A stretch of 64,000 nt of DNA from Aristolochia californica (Eukaryota > Streptophyta > Magnoliopsida > Piperales > Aristolochiaceae). Of the stretch, positions 42,295 to 53,971 are shown in pieces. A program made the translations under genes and the position numbers. The notes under the pieces were generated by a model, which was given only the letters and a program-made list of their open reading frames with translations, had not been told where the DNA came from and did not search any database. Positions within the stretch are counted from its first letter, which is position 1; each line of letters opens with the position of its first letter. The DNA lies in NCBI GenBank assembly GCA_029961685.1, contig JARWKL010000011.1, forward strand, positions 5,954,501-6,018,500, in the 5' to 3' direction.

Positions 42295-42590
42295 CACCAG
42301 AACTGGCACCTCTCTGTTGCCCCTCTCAGTAGCACCAGAATTGGCTCCTCTCTGCTACCTCTCTCAACAACACCGGAACTGGCGCCTCTCTGTTGCCTCT
42401 GCCAGCAGCACTGGAACTGGTGCTTCTCTATTGCCTCTCTCAGCCGCCGGAATTGGCGCCTCTCTGTTGCCTCTCTCAGCAGCACCGGAACTGGGGCCTC
42501 TTTGTTGTCTCTCCCAGCAGCACCAGAATTGGCGCCTCTCTCAGCAGCACCGGAACTGGAATTGGCGCCTCTTTACTGCCTCTCCCTACA
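42295..42590. repeat. Minisatellite in the right giant LTR
   Basis: Shorter version of the array at 40540-40965, fewer units, accounting for much of the length difference between the two LTRs. Confidence 0.85.
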
Positions 42591-43184
42591 GTGTCAACTG
42601 GACGAGTGTCAGAGGCTGAAACCTCTCTTTTGCAGCTCCCACTGACGTTGATCCTATTCTTCTGGCACCAACGAGTCCCGGCAAGACCAAAGCTCATTGC
42701 TTCGTCTTCCTGACACACACACAAGCACATATACAAGATCCTGGGCCTACCCTCTTTCGACAGCGGTGTCGCTTCTCACGACGGTGATAAATCTCATCTC
42801 TTCTGGCATCGACGATGATAACGGCGTCGTCCTTATCGAGCTTCTTTGTCTGCTGAGACTCTCTCTTCCGGCGACAGCAACGGCGTCACACGACAGTGCT
42901 CACGGCGCCGAGCTCTCTCTCTGGCACCAGCGACGCTCGTCCCGAGCTGCTATCTTCCGGAGACGAGCGTCGCCTCTCACCAAAACCCCTCTCTCTATCA
43001 GTCCCGAGGGAGACCTATATTTGGCTACGTCTCTATCAATTCCAAAGAGAGATACTGTTTTTCCGCTGTATCTCGGTAACTCCCGGTAAGGAAGATAACT
43101 ATCAACGGGAAACTTTACTTTCCCTCGGTCATCCGGGTCCCTTGGGCCACCTCTGACAATTGCCTATTAGTACCACACATCTTC

Positions 43185-44455
43185 AACAATCAATCACTTT
43201 TCCATTTGACAACAATGGAACCAAATTAAATGTTTTCTCACTGGCATCACCGATCAAATCAAATCATCAATGAAAGAAAATAACAGCCAACTACCAAACT
43301 TGATGGGATGTTTCTTTCAATACTTTTTACGTAATTCCAACAAGTTCTGGGTACTTGAGAACGGCCATGTCGTATGAAGGAGGGAGAAAGAAAGAGCCCT
43401 GAATTATTGATGTCGGATGCCATTGTCACAGCTCGCAGAGAGGGAGGACTGATACGCAAAGATGCATATTTTGAGAATCATTCATTTCCGAAGGTGATTG
43501 TTAAGTTTGGGTTAATTCTACAGTAAAAGTTAGAATTCTATCCCAAGATGATTGTTCTTCTGAATCGTAGATTATCCTGGTAGTGGGTGTTTGCTTATTC
43601 TTAGATTCCTTCTATTCTTAATAGATGGAATGATGAAGGGAGTTAGAACTGAAAGAAATGAACCCACTTCCTCTTCTAATTGTCCTTATTACACCTTTTT
43701 CAGTGAAAGAATCGACATAAGAGTCACACTTTTCAATGGATTCCACCAATCAATCTGCCAACAACTGGTGGCCAAGAATGCCTTATCACAAAGGAATATT
43801 TCAATTCAACTCCATTTCTTAAACAATTTACTTATCTTGTTTTCAGATGAAAGCTTTTGCATATTTTCGGGAAACAAGGGTTCTGTTCTTTCTGTTTCTT
43901 TATTTCTGAACCCAAGTAGTTAGATCTACTTGGCAAGATGGTAGCACATCCCCTTCAAACATTCCCACCATCGTTTCAGAAAAAAAATAATGAAGAACAG
44001 TTAATGGGTAATTTTTACACTTCAAGAGATCTCCTTGCCTTGCACTGAGAACAAGTTAAAAGTTTTCACACTCCTGGTGAATTACTGTTCCCATTATTCT
44101 GATTTTCCAAGCAAGATAGTGGCTTGGAAGTCCCTTGGATGTAAATAAGTGTCTATAGCTTGTGGGATCCACAAAAGAGAATAAAATATCCTTACCTACT
44201 ACCACGCAACCTACTGTCCTAAATCAAACTTAGAATAAAACGTAAAATAATCAAGTTACTAACAAATATCTATATGGCCCCGCTACAAGTTAACAAATTT
44301 CCGAATAAAATATGGTATAAATTGTCACTTCGAAGGCTTCCGTTTTGATTCCTTCATCGACTTGTGGAAAAGGAAAAGTGAATCCTCGAAATTGACTCTG
44401 CGTAGGAGTTCCTGAAGAGGCCAAAGATGTCACCATTTTCTTCCGTGAATGAGAG
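43185..44455. other. Upstream region of the CYP80 pseudogene (unit A)
   Basis: Matches unit B at 56166-59924 apart from insertions in B and losses in A. It ends at a deletion joint: the sequence GTGAATGAGAG (as at 59914-59924) is joined to ATGTTAGACGC (as at 60410). No gene was recognised. Confidence 0.65.
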
Positions 44456-46769
44456 ATGTTAGACGCTCATATCCATGTCAGGGAGCGAAAGGTGGCGAAG
44501 ATGTTGCAGTACGTGGAAGGGAAGAAAGGGGAGGCCGTGAAGATCACCGAGTTTGTGTTCGAAACCTTGCTTAACATCTTGGGCCATGTCGTCTTCTCCC
44601 AAGACGTGTTCAGGTGCGGCGAGAAGGGCGACTAGGTGGGAATGCAGAGGCTTATAAAGGAGATGCTTTACATAGCTGCCAGTCCAAACATGGCGGATTT
44701 CTATCCTAATATCGGTGGGCTTGATTTGCACGGATTGAACCGGGCTTGCCTTCAGAGATTGAAAGATGTTATTGCTCTGTGGACACCGGTGGTGAAGGAG
44801 CGGCGAGCAATGAACGATAACTCCAAACATGATTTCCAGCAGGTTTTGCTCGATAATGGCTTCAGAGATCCTCAGATAAATGCCATCTTTCTGGTTCGTA
44901 TCTATCTGCTCATCTTTCTTCTTGCTCTCCTTCCGTTCAGTTCTTGCCTTAATTTCTCCGTTCGTCTTCCGTTACCAGGAGACGTTTGGTCCCGGCTGGG
45001 AGACAAGCAGCACAACCATAGAATGGGCCATGGCGGACGAACACCCCAAGCAACTGACGAAAGTTGTCGAAGAACTTGACAGAGAAGTGGGCAACAGCAC
45101 CCTGACGGAGGCTCATCTCCCTCGCCTCCAATACTTGCAGGCATGCACAAGGAGATGATGCGACTGTTAACCGTTTATTATGAGAAACGGTTTTCTCATA
45201 ATCATGGTCTCAACTTCTGCCAGTTGCAACTCCCTCGGTAGCACGAAACCATGAACAACCTTGATGGGAGGTTGGCTTCAGATGGTAGTTTCGGTCCCCT
45301 GTCTTATCACTCAAGCCCCTTCAGTTGAGCCATCGCTGTGAGTGTTCAGAGATCGGAAGAGCCGAACAAGAACAGACAGAAGGAATCTGAAACGTATGGA
45401 AGAAGGTATGATTTTGCTTACGTTTAAATTATATGATGAATTTCATGTTGTTAGAAATTCATATTTAGGCTTACAGTTGGTATCAGAGCAGACCTCTGAT
45501 CCAGCGTTTTGGTTCCATTTGAGCTTAAGTTTAAAAGCTCTGTTTTCAGTCTCTATTTTTTAAAAAAAAAATTATGCGCTAACTACTTGCGACAACCGGG
45601 GCTCTCGCATCGGCGAAAAGTGTCGGAGAAAGACGCAGCACCGACGCAAGCGACCATTCCGCATGGTTTGTCGGCGTCGACATTGTATAAAAAACAACTA
45701 GTGCTGACAGTTTCTGTCCGCTCTCGGTGCGGGACTGTTGGCGGCTCTCTCGCGTCTCCTTAGAGCGTCAGAGTCGCAGCGTCGACGCCTGTGACCATTC
45801 CGACAGGTTTGCCGGTGTCGACGACTTGAAAGAACGCCGACGAACCTTCTTTCTGCGTGCGGCTGGAGGTTGAAGACGACCTCCATCGTGCAGAAACACT
45901 GGCAAAATCAATTGCGCCAGTGACCATTAGGCCACTGGCCATCGGCTATTATGCATATTGGAATTTTTAGATTTATTTCCTCTTACTGTTTTTATGCATT
46001 TTTTGCATATATTTAAATGCATCAAATTAAAGTTATGCATAATATTATAATTTTTAATTATGCATATCTTATGAGAATATTTTGTGCATAATGATAACAT
46101 GTTAGTGTAAGTTAAAATTATGCAATTCATGTTATTCTCATACATTTATGAGATTTAATGTCTAGTGATCCATATAATTTTTATTAATTAGAGAGTAGCC
46201 ACAACATCTTTAACTTAATAAAAATTATATATTATGATTAGGATCACATAAAGAATATTAGACATTAATTGTAACTAATTTTACTTGATACAATAAATTT
46301 TATCCCACAGGAATTTTTATTATATTTGAGTTTATTAGTTAGGATAAAATATCAAGTTATTCATAATTTACCCATGGGGATTATGAATTCATAATAATTT
46401 GATAGTTTTATCATAAAGAACAAGTAGATATTAATTGTAATTAATTATGCTTAATATAATAAATTTTATCCCACAAGAATTTTTATTATATTTGAGTATA
46501 TTAATTAGGATAAAATATCAAATTATTTATAATTTACCCACATGAATTATGAATTCATAAATAATTTGATAGTTTTGTCATCAAGTTTACTCATAAAGAA
46601 TATTGAATATGCTTGAATTAAAAAACATTTAGCCCACATGCAATGTTTTTTATGTCAATTGATTTAATTTTTAAGCATGATTTACATTGGTAAAGCATGA
46701 TATTTTATTCAAGCCTCAGTTTTAACATTAGCATGTAATTTATAATTTTATACAGTTGTACAACCTGCA

Positions 46770-47436
46770 CATTTCTCTGATATTCATTGTGATATCCCTG
46801 ATCTTAAGGGAGATAACTATAAGGTCTGGAAAGAGAGAATACTTCTTCATTTAGGGTGGATGGACATAGATTATGCTATTAGGAAAGACGAACCACCAGT
46901 AATTACTGATACCAGCACTGTAGCTGAAATTACACTTTATGAACGATGGGATCGATCTAATCGCCTCAGTGTACTGTTCATTAAGACTAAAATTGTTGTT
47001 GGTCTTCGTGGCTCTGTTGAGCAGTATGAAAATGTCAAAGACTTGCTAAAAGTCATTGATGCTCAATTTGTCACTTCAGATAAGGCATTAGCAAGCACCC
47101 TAATCACTAAGTTCTCATCCCTAAAGCACACCAGTATGAGAGGTGTGCGCGAGCACATCATGCAAATGAGGGATATTGCGGCTTAATTAAAAAATCTCGA
47201 GGTTGATATGTCAGAATCTTTCGTGGTGCATTACATTCTGAATTCCCTTCTGCACCAATATGGACCCTTCAAAATCTCGTACAACACACATAAAGATAAA
47301 TGATCAGTTAATGAACTTTTGACCATGTGTATTCAAGAGGAAGGGCAACTGGTGATGGAACAAGGAGAAAGTGTCATGCTGGCAACACATGGAAAGGGAA
47401 AATATCAAGCCAAACAAAAAGGGAAGGGAAAAATAC

Positions 47437-47476
<40 letters not shown>

Positions 47477-47560
47477 CAAGCTAGTATTAAGAAAGATTCC
47501 AAGTGTTTCTTCTATAAAAAGAAGGGACACATGAAGAAGGAAAGCGCCAAGTTTTAGAAA
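46770..47560 (+). pseudogene. Copia gag with a 38-bp poly-C interruption
   Basis: Reads DIPDLKGDNYKVWKERILLH, then from 46860 the gag body (TLYERWDRSNRLS, VLFIKTKIV). A TAA at 47184-47186 ends the first frame, and there is a TGA near 47302. After the poly-C run comes a damaged zinc knuckle, C-FFYKKKGHMKKES, with two of its Cys replaced (Tyr, Ser). Non-functional. Confidence 0.85.
47438..47475 (+). repeat. (C)38 homopolymer in the Copia gag
   Basis: 38 uninterrupted C between AAATACA and GCAAGCTAG, just before the zinc knuckle. The length may well be an assembly or amplification artefact, because such runs are hard to sequence; by frame it would encode about 12 prolines. Confidence 0.95.
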
Positions 47561-47599
47561 TGGCTTGCTGACAAAGGTACACCAACCTCATTTGTTTGT

Positions 47600-50500
47600 T
47601 ATGAATCTAATATGGTTAAAGTCAATAATTACACTTGGTGGATTGATTCTGGATCAACAATCCACATCTCGAATTCCTTGCAAGGTTTGCAAAACCTAAG
47701 GAAACCAGTGGGAAGTGAGCATCACATTTTTTCAGGAGACCAGATGAGCTCACATGTGGAAGCTATATGAACTTGCTATTTAACTTTAAGTAGTGGCTTT
47801 GTTTTAAAATTAGAAAAGGCCTTTTATGTTCCAAGTTTCTCCGAAAACTTGATTTCAGTTTCAATGCTTGTACCTTATGAATATTCTTTTAACTTTTCAG
47901 ACTCATCTTTCAGTTTATATTATAAGTCTGATTGTGTTGGGAATGGTACATTGTCTGATGGTCTTTATAACATTAATTTACAAAACAATGCCACTTACGA
48001 TTCAATGCATGTTAACACTGGTAATAAAAGAGGTGTTATTAATGAGGATTCCTCTACATTATGGCACCGGAGATTAGGTCATATCTCCATAGATAGAATT
48101 AAAATATTAGTGAATGAAGGGGTACTTAATACTCTGGATTTTACTGATTTTGAGACTTGTGTAGACTACATTAAGGGAGAGCAGACTAACAAGTCAAAGA
48201 AAGGTGCCAATAGGAGTTCAGCCATATTAGAGATCATAGATACTGATATATGTAGTACAGACATGGACTCACATAGTCAGAAATACTTCATCTTTTTTAT
48301 AGATGATTCCTCACGATACATGTATCTTTACATGCTTTATAATAAGAATGAAGCTTTAGATGCCTTTAAGATCTTTAAGGCTGAAGTAGAAACACAATGC
48401 GGTAAGCAAATTAAGATCGTGAGATCAGATAGAGGTGGAGAATACTATGGTAGATGCACAGAGAATGGACAAGCGCCTGGGCCACTTGCAAAGTTTCTTC
48501 AAGAACATGGGATTGTTGCCTAATATACCATGCTTGGTTCTCCGGACCAAAATGGTGTAGTAGAAAGAAGAAACCGAAACATTATTAGGCATAGTGCGGA
48601 GTATGCTTAGCAACTCCAATCTTCCTAGATCCTTGTGGCCTGAAGCACTTAAGACGGCAGTGTATACATTAAACCGAGTTCCAACCAAGGTTGTTCCAAA
48701 AATGCCATTTGAATTATGGAAAGGTTGGAAACCGAGTTTGCGACATATGCGCGTTTGGGGATGCCCGTCTGAAGTGAGAATTTATAATCCACAAGAGAAG
48801 AAGTTGGACCCAAGGACCATTAGTAGGTATTTCATTGGATATGTTGAAAGGTCTAAAGGTTGCAAATTTTATTGTCCATCTCACAACACTAGGATTGTGG
48901 AATCAAGAAATGCAAAATTTCTTGAAAATTACTTGATCAGTGGGAGGAATCCAACTCGGAACATAGTTTTTGAGAAGGATCATTCAAAATCTCAACCTTC
49001 CACCTCAAGTGATAGATTAGTTATTGTTCATAGCACCCCTCAAATACAAACTGGTGTTGAACAACCAATCATTGAAGTTCCACAAACTACTGACGACATT
49101 CCAGTAGATCAAGTACTTCAAGAGTTGCCAAACACTTTTGAACAACTAGTTGAACCACATACTTCTCAGGAAAATGATGGTTCTACATTAAGAAGATCTA
49201 CTAGACTCAGGAGATCAGCAATTCCTGATAATTATATTGTGTATCTGCAAGAATCTAACATTGGAACCGCAAATGATCCCATGTATTTTTCAGAAGCCAT
49301 GAGTTGCAAAGAATCAGAATTATGGTACAATGCTATGAAGGAAGAGATGAATTCTATGAAGAGTAATGGAGTCTGGGATCTTGTTGAGTTGCCTAGTGGA
49401 TTTAAAGCCATTGGATGTAAATGGGTCTTTAAAACAAAGAAAGACTCATTAGGCAACATTGACCGATACAAGGCAAGACTCGTTGCTAAGGGATTCACTC
49501 AGAAAGAAGGAATCGATTACAAGGAAACTTTTTCTCCTGTATCTAAGAAAGATTCCTTGCGCATAATTTTGGCATTAGTAGCCCATTTTGACTTAGAGTT
49601 GCAACAAATGGATGTGAAAACGGCATTTCTCAATAGAGATCTAGAGGAGGATGTTTACATGAAACAACCTGTAGGATCCCCCTCTAGTGATGGTGACCAA
49701 TTGGTTTGCAAGCTAAAAAATTTAATATATGGATTAAAACAAGCATCCCGCCAATCGTATTTGAAATTCCATAATGTAATTTCTTCATACGGGTTTGTAG
49801 AAAACATTATGGATCAATGTATATACCAGAAGGTCAGTGGGAGTAAAATCTGTTTTCTTGTTTTATATGTGGATGACATTTTGCTAGCAACCAATGATAA
49901 GGATTTTCTACATGAGGTGAAACACTTCTCTCTAACAATTTCGATATGAAGGATATGGGTGAGGCATCTTATGTCATTGGCATTAAGATTCATAGAGACA
50001 GATTTCGAGGTATCTTAGGTTTGTCTCAGGAAAACTGTATTAATACAGTGTTAGAGAGATTTCAGATGAAGGGTTGTTCACCAAGTGTAGCTCCCATTGT
50101 GAAGGGTGATAAGTTCAATTTGAACCAATGCCCGAAGAACGACCTTGAAATGGCACAAATGAAGGACATTCCATATGCTTCTGCTGTCGAAAGTCTAATG
50201 TATGTTCAAGTCTGCACAAGACCTGATATTGCATTTGCTGTTGGAATGTTGGGGCGATATCAAAGTAATCTCGGGTTTGACCACTGGAGAGTTGCAAAGA
50301 AAGTAATGAGGTACCTTCAAGGAACCAAAGACTACATGCTGATGTATAGACGGACAGACAATCTAGAAGTCATTGGTTGCTCAGATTATGACTTTGCTGG
50401 TTGTATGGATTTCCGCAAATCAACATCAGGATACATTTTCTTGATGGCCAATGGAGCAATATCATGGAGGAGTGCCAAACAGACTTTGACCGCCACGTCG

Positions 50501-50815
50501 ACTATGGAAGCCGAGTTAGTTTCCTATTTTGAGGCTACTTCACATGGTGTATGGCTTAAGAGTTTCATTTATGGGCTTAGAATTATGGATTCTATCTCTA
50601 GGCCATTAAGAATATATTGCGATAATTCAGCTGCTGTTTTTATGGCCAAGAACAACAAAGTGGAAGTCGAAGTAAACACATCGACATAAAGTATTTGGCC
50701 ATAAGAAAACGTGTTAAAGAAAATAAAGTGGTCATTGAGCATGTCAGCACTGACTTAATGATCGCAGATCCTTTGACTAAGGGCATGCCACCGTTTAAAA
50801 GGATCATGTTGTGAA
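47600..50815 (+). pseudogene. Copia pol (protease-integrase-RT-RNase H), broken
   Basis: Protease WWIDSGSTIHIS at about 47637-47672 with a TGA near 47767. Integrase from LWHRRLGHISIDRIK (48058) through DDSSRYMYLYMLYNKNEA and SDRGGEYYG, with a TAA at about 48522 and a frame change near 48590. A 451-codon frame (48594-49949) covers the integrase C-terminus and RT, including MDVKTAFLN and LYVDDILLATND. Frame change at about 49946, then 49946-50689 gives late RT and RNase H (SDYDFAGCMDFRKSTSGY, MEAELVSYFEA), with the last part (DLMIADPLTKGM, about 50750-50790) in another frame. Confidence 0.92.
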
Positions 50816-52240
50816 TATGGGACTTGGTTCCATTATGTAAATTTTTCATTGTATGAACAATGTTATTTCAGTGAAAGTCTTATTTAATGTGATGTTTTTT
50901 TCTCATATTTATGTGTACTTTAATTTTGAGAAAATTCATCTGTGTTGGACCAAGAGTAAACATAGGGTTCATTCATAAAGTATAAGAAATAAATGCATAG
51001 TAATACATGGAAGATAATACTCGTCATTAGAAGACCTATTGCCATGATTCATGTATTTATTACTTAAATTCAGATTATCGATGGGTTTAAGATTATATTA
51101 GAAGTTTGGAGCAAGTGGGAGAATGTTAACCGTTTATTATGAGAAAAGGTTTTCTCATAATCATGGTCTCAACTTCTAGCAGTTGCAACTCCCTCGGTAA
51201 CACGAAGCCATGAACAACCTTGATGGGAGGTTGGCTTCAGATGGTAGTTTCGGTCCATGTCTCATCACTCAAGCCCCTTTAGTTGAGTCATCACCGTGAG
51301 TGTTCAGAGATCAAAAGCGCCGAACAAGAATAGAGAGAAGGAATCTGAAACGTATAGAAGGAGGTATGATTTTGCTTTCGTTTAAATTATATGACGAATT
51401 TCATGTTGTTAGAAATTCATGTTTAGGCTTACAGACTTCACTCAGCTGCTCCCTTCCTCATTCCTCACCGTGCTGTGGAAACAACTCAAGTAATGGGGTA
51501 CACAGTCCCTAAAGACTGTCAAGTGCTGGTGAATGCTTACGCTATCGAAAGATATTCGAACTCTTGGACGGATCCTGACAGTTTTTTGCTTGAGAGGTTT
51601 CTGGAATCGGAGTTGGATTACAATGGGAACAAATTCCAGTTCATACCGTTTGGTGCAGGAAGAAGAATCTGCATGGGGCTTCCCCTTGCCAGTCGTACCA
51701 TTCCGTTGATTTTGGGTTCTCTTCTCCACTCTTTCGATTGGGATCTTCCGAACGGAATGGAACCAGAGAAGTTAGGGTTGAATAAAAAATTAAGTCTGAC
51801 GCTGGTTAGGGATCCCCCGCTAGTTGCCATTCCTAAAGTGAGAATGTAAAATCATTCTAGTTGAGGCTTATGAGAAGGTACTTTAGGTTTGGATATCTGA
51901 ATAACTATATAATCCAAGAGAGTTGTTCAAATTTTTTTGTTTTTTCTATAGAAATTATGTAGTAAACGGACATGCGAACAAAGGTGGTGCAACCAAATAC
52001 TCACGATGACAACATAAACAAAGATGTCTTTGAAAACTTGGAAAAGGAGTCTGACCCTATAGAACACTGAAGGTATGTAGTTAATTAAAACCAAGCAGTG
52101 AGAACCGCATATGATCAATCAAATTGAAAGACATTCATAACAAGCATAATTGTTTTGCCAACTTCAATATTATGTTTTTTTTTTCCTTTCAGATAAACCT
52201 TTTTTTTGGGGTGTGCAAACGCATGAAACTGATGAATAAT

Positions 52241-53971
52241 TGTAAGGACTATGGACACTACCTATCTCCACATTGGTATGATATTGACCACTTTGGGCCT
52301 AAGCCCTCATGGATTTGCTTTTGGGTTTTACCCCCAAAAGGCCTCATACCAATAGAGATAGTGTCCACACTTATATATCCATGATCTTCTCCACTTCTAC
52401 TTAATGTGGGACTTTGGTCATATACCCAACAATCCTCCCCTTGAACAAAAGACCACCGAGCCTCCCCTCAAATAATCATCCATCCGTCCACTCTCTACCA
52501 ACCTGGATTTTTCACTCCAATGCGTTAGAAGCACACGTCTTACATGGAGTACCACCTGTCTTGAGAGCATGCTCTATCCAGATCAACTCCTCTTCACCGT
52601 GTTGAGAACGTCCATGAAGAATTCGGAGCACACCACCTATCCAATGGAGCACATCGACGGATCCCTTTGCAATCTAATTCGAGACCCATCACCTTCGTTT
52701 GACATCCAGAGAATCCATCCACCATGGATAACTCTGGGGCATAGGCATAGCTCTGATACCACTTGTAAGGACTATGGACACTACCTATCTCCACATTGGT
52801 ATGATATTGTCCACTTTGGGCTTAAGCCCTCATGAACTTGCTCTTGGGCTTTACCCCCAAAAGGCCTCATACCAATAGAGATAGTGTCCACACTTATATA
52901 TCCATGATCTTCCCCACTTCTAATCAATGTGGGACTTCTGTCATATACCCAACAATCCTCCCCTTGAACAAAGGACCACCGAGCCTCCCCTCAAACAATC
53001 ATTCATCCGTCCACTCTCTACCAACCCGGATTTTTCACTCCAATGCGTTATAAGCACACGTCTTACATGGAGTACCACCTGTCTCGAGAGCATGCTCTAT
53101 CCAGATCAACTCCTCTTCACCGTGTTGGGACCTGGACACGTCCATGAAGAATCCGGAGCACACCACCTGTCCAATAGAGAACATCTACGGATCCCTTTGC
53201 GATCTAATTCGAGGCCCACCACCTTCGTTCGACATTAAGAGGATCCATCCACCATGGCTAACTCTAGGGCATAACTTTGATACCCCTTGTAAGGGCTATG
53301 GACACTACCTATCTCCACATTGGTATGATATTGTTCACTTTGGGCCTAAACCCTCATGGATTTGCTCTTGGGCTTTACCCCCCAAAAGGCTTCATACCAA
53401 TAGAGATAGTGTCTACACTTATATATCCATGATCTTCCCCACTTCTAGTCAATGTGTGACTTCTGTCATATACCCAACAATCCTCCCCTTGAACACGTCG
53501 AGCCTCCCCTCAAACTATCATCCATCTGTCCACTCTCTACCAACCCGGATTTTTCACTCCAATGCGTTGGAAGCACACGCCTTACATGGAGTACCACTTG
53601 TCTCGAGAGCATGCTCTATCCAGATCCTCTACACCGTGTTGGAACCTGGATACGTCTATGAAGAATCCGGAGCACATCCACGGATCCCTTTGCAATCTAA
53701 TTCGAAGTCGACCACCTTCGTTCGATATTTAGAGGATCCATCCACCATGGCTAACTCTGGTGCATAACTCTGATACAACTTGTAAGGACTATGGACACTA
53801 CCTATCTTCACATTTGTATGATATTGTCCACTTTGGGCTTAAGCCCTCATAGATTTGCTCTTGGGCTTTACGCCCAAAAGGTCTCATACCAATAGAGATA
53901 GTGTCCACACTTATATATCCATGATCTTCCCCACTTCTAGTCAATGTAGGACTTTGGTCATATACCCAATA
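52241..53971 (-). mobile_element. Tandem TRIM array: four LTRs sharing three internal segments
   Basis: LTRs at 52241-52431, 52764-52954, 53288-53479 and 53781-53971 (191, 191, 192, 191 bp; TGTAAGG...CCCAACA) alternate with internal segments of 332, 333 and 301 bp. Each interior starts after its left LTR with a polypurine complement (ATCCTCCCCTTGAAC) and ends in a primer-binding site complement: perfect GCTCTGATACCA at 52750-52761, mutated forms near 53275 and 53768. Minus strand. Unit A has the empty site (CTGATGGATAATACCC, about 37718-37733). Flanks AATAAT (52235-52240) and GATAAT (53972-53977) are a likely 6-bp target duplication with one change. No coding capacity. Confidence 0.93.

Larger units (their letters stand above)
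40214..43179 (-). mobile_element. LTR element with giant LTRs (about 1.36 kb) and a 242-bp interior
   Basis: Target duplication TCTTC (40209-40213 and 43180-43184); unit B keeps the empty site (GTGGTCTTCAACAATC, about 56156-56171). LTRs are 40214-41607 (1,394 bp) and 41850-43179 (1,330 bp), TGTTAGGG...CA. The interior 41608-41849 has only a perfect primer-binding site complement (GCTCTGATACCA, 41836-41847) and a polypurine complement (ATCTCCCACTTGAAG, from 41608); minus-strand orientation. No gag or pol motif. Each LTR holds a Ser/Leu/Ala-biased minisatellite. Such an element must use proteins from an autonomous relative. Confidence 0.93.
45165..51433 (+). mobile_element. Full-length Copia retrotransposon inside the CYP80 pseudogene
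   Basis: LTRs 45165-45475 (311 bp) and 51124-51433 (310 bp), TGTTAACC...GGCTTACA, very similar. Primer-binding site TGGTATCAGAGC at 45478-45489; polypurine tract GCAAGTGGGAGAA at 51111-51123. A 3-bp GAC flanks both ends (45162-45164 and 51434-51436), a short or worn target duplication compared with the usual 5 bp. Interior in Copia order: gag, protease, integrase, RT, RNase H, all with breaks. 45490-46760 is a long untranslated leader: a GC-rich first part, then AT-rich DNA with an imperfect repeat of about 150 bp (around 46300-46430 and 46455-46585). Confidence 0.95.
44456..51849 (+). pseudogene. CYP80-family P450 pseudogene, 5'-deleted and split by a Copia element
   Basis: Tandem copy of the intact P450 at 60011. 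Compared with it: the promoter-proximal region, start codon and first 133 codons are deleted (485 bp of unit B, 59925-60409); exon 1 (44456-44893) has a TAG stop at 44633-44635 where the intact gene has GAG; intron 44894-44978 is kept; exon 2 (from 44979) has a 6-bp deletion near 45030, a 1-bp deletion in the ACIKETMR region (about 45147) and a Ser-to-Trp change in GPGSETSS. A 6.27-kb Copia (45165-51433) sits in the ETMRLH codons. The remaining 3' end, 51434-51849, still shows the heme motif (FGAGRRICMG) and the natural stop. It cannot make a P450. Confidence 0.95.
37463..51978 (+). repeat. Tandem segmental duplication, unit A (carries the CYP80 pseudogene)
   Basis: Unit A runs from inside the integrase of the truncated Copia element to the 3' flank of the P450 pseudogene. 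Collinear matches to unit B: 37463-37715 with 51976-52235; 37720-38665 with 53975-54915; 39001-40208 with 54922-56165; 43185-44090 with 56166-59135 (less B's insertions); 44170-44455 with 59610-59924; then the P450. Later insertions in A: the TRIM at 38670, the giant-LTR element at 40214 and the Copia at 45165. Confidence 0.9.

Noticed and set aside
40540..42620. Several long open frames (about 80-137 codons) in the giant LTRs
   Set aside because: They are translations of a roughly 40-bp minisatellite in multiple frames on both strands and share no domain; the sequence is an LTR.
44459..44830. 123-codon antisense frame in the CYP80 pseudogene (and its counterpart 60413-60784)
   Set aside because: Mirror frame of a conserved coding exon; nothing recognisable in it.
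52414..53767. Frames of up to 207 codons in the TRIM array
   Set aside because: They run across LTR boundaries and repeat with each unit; TRIMs do not code for protein.
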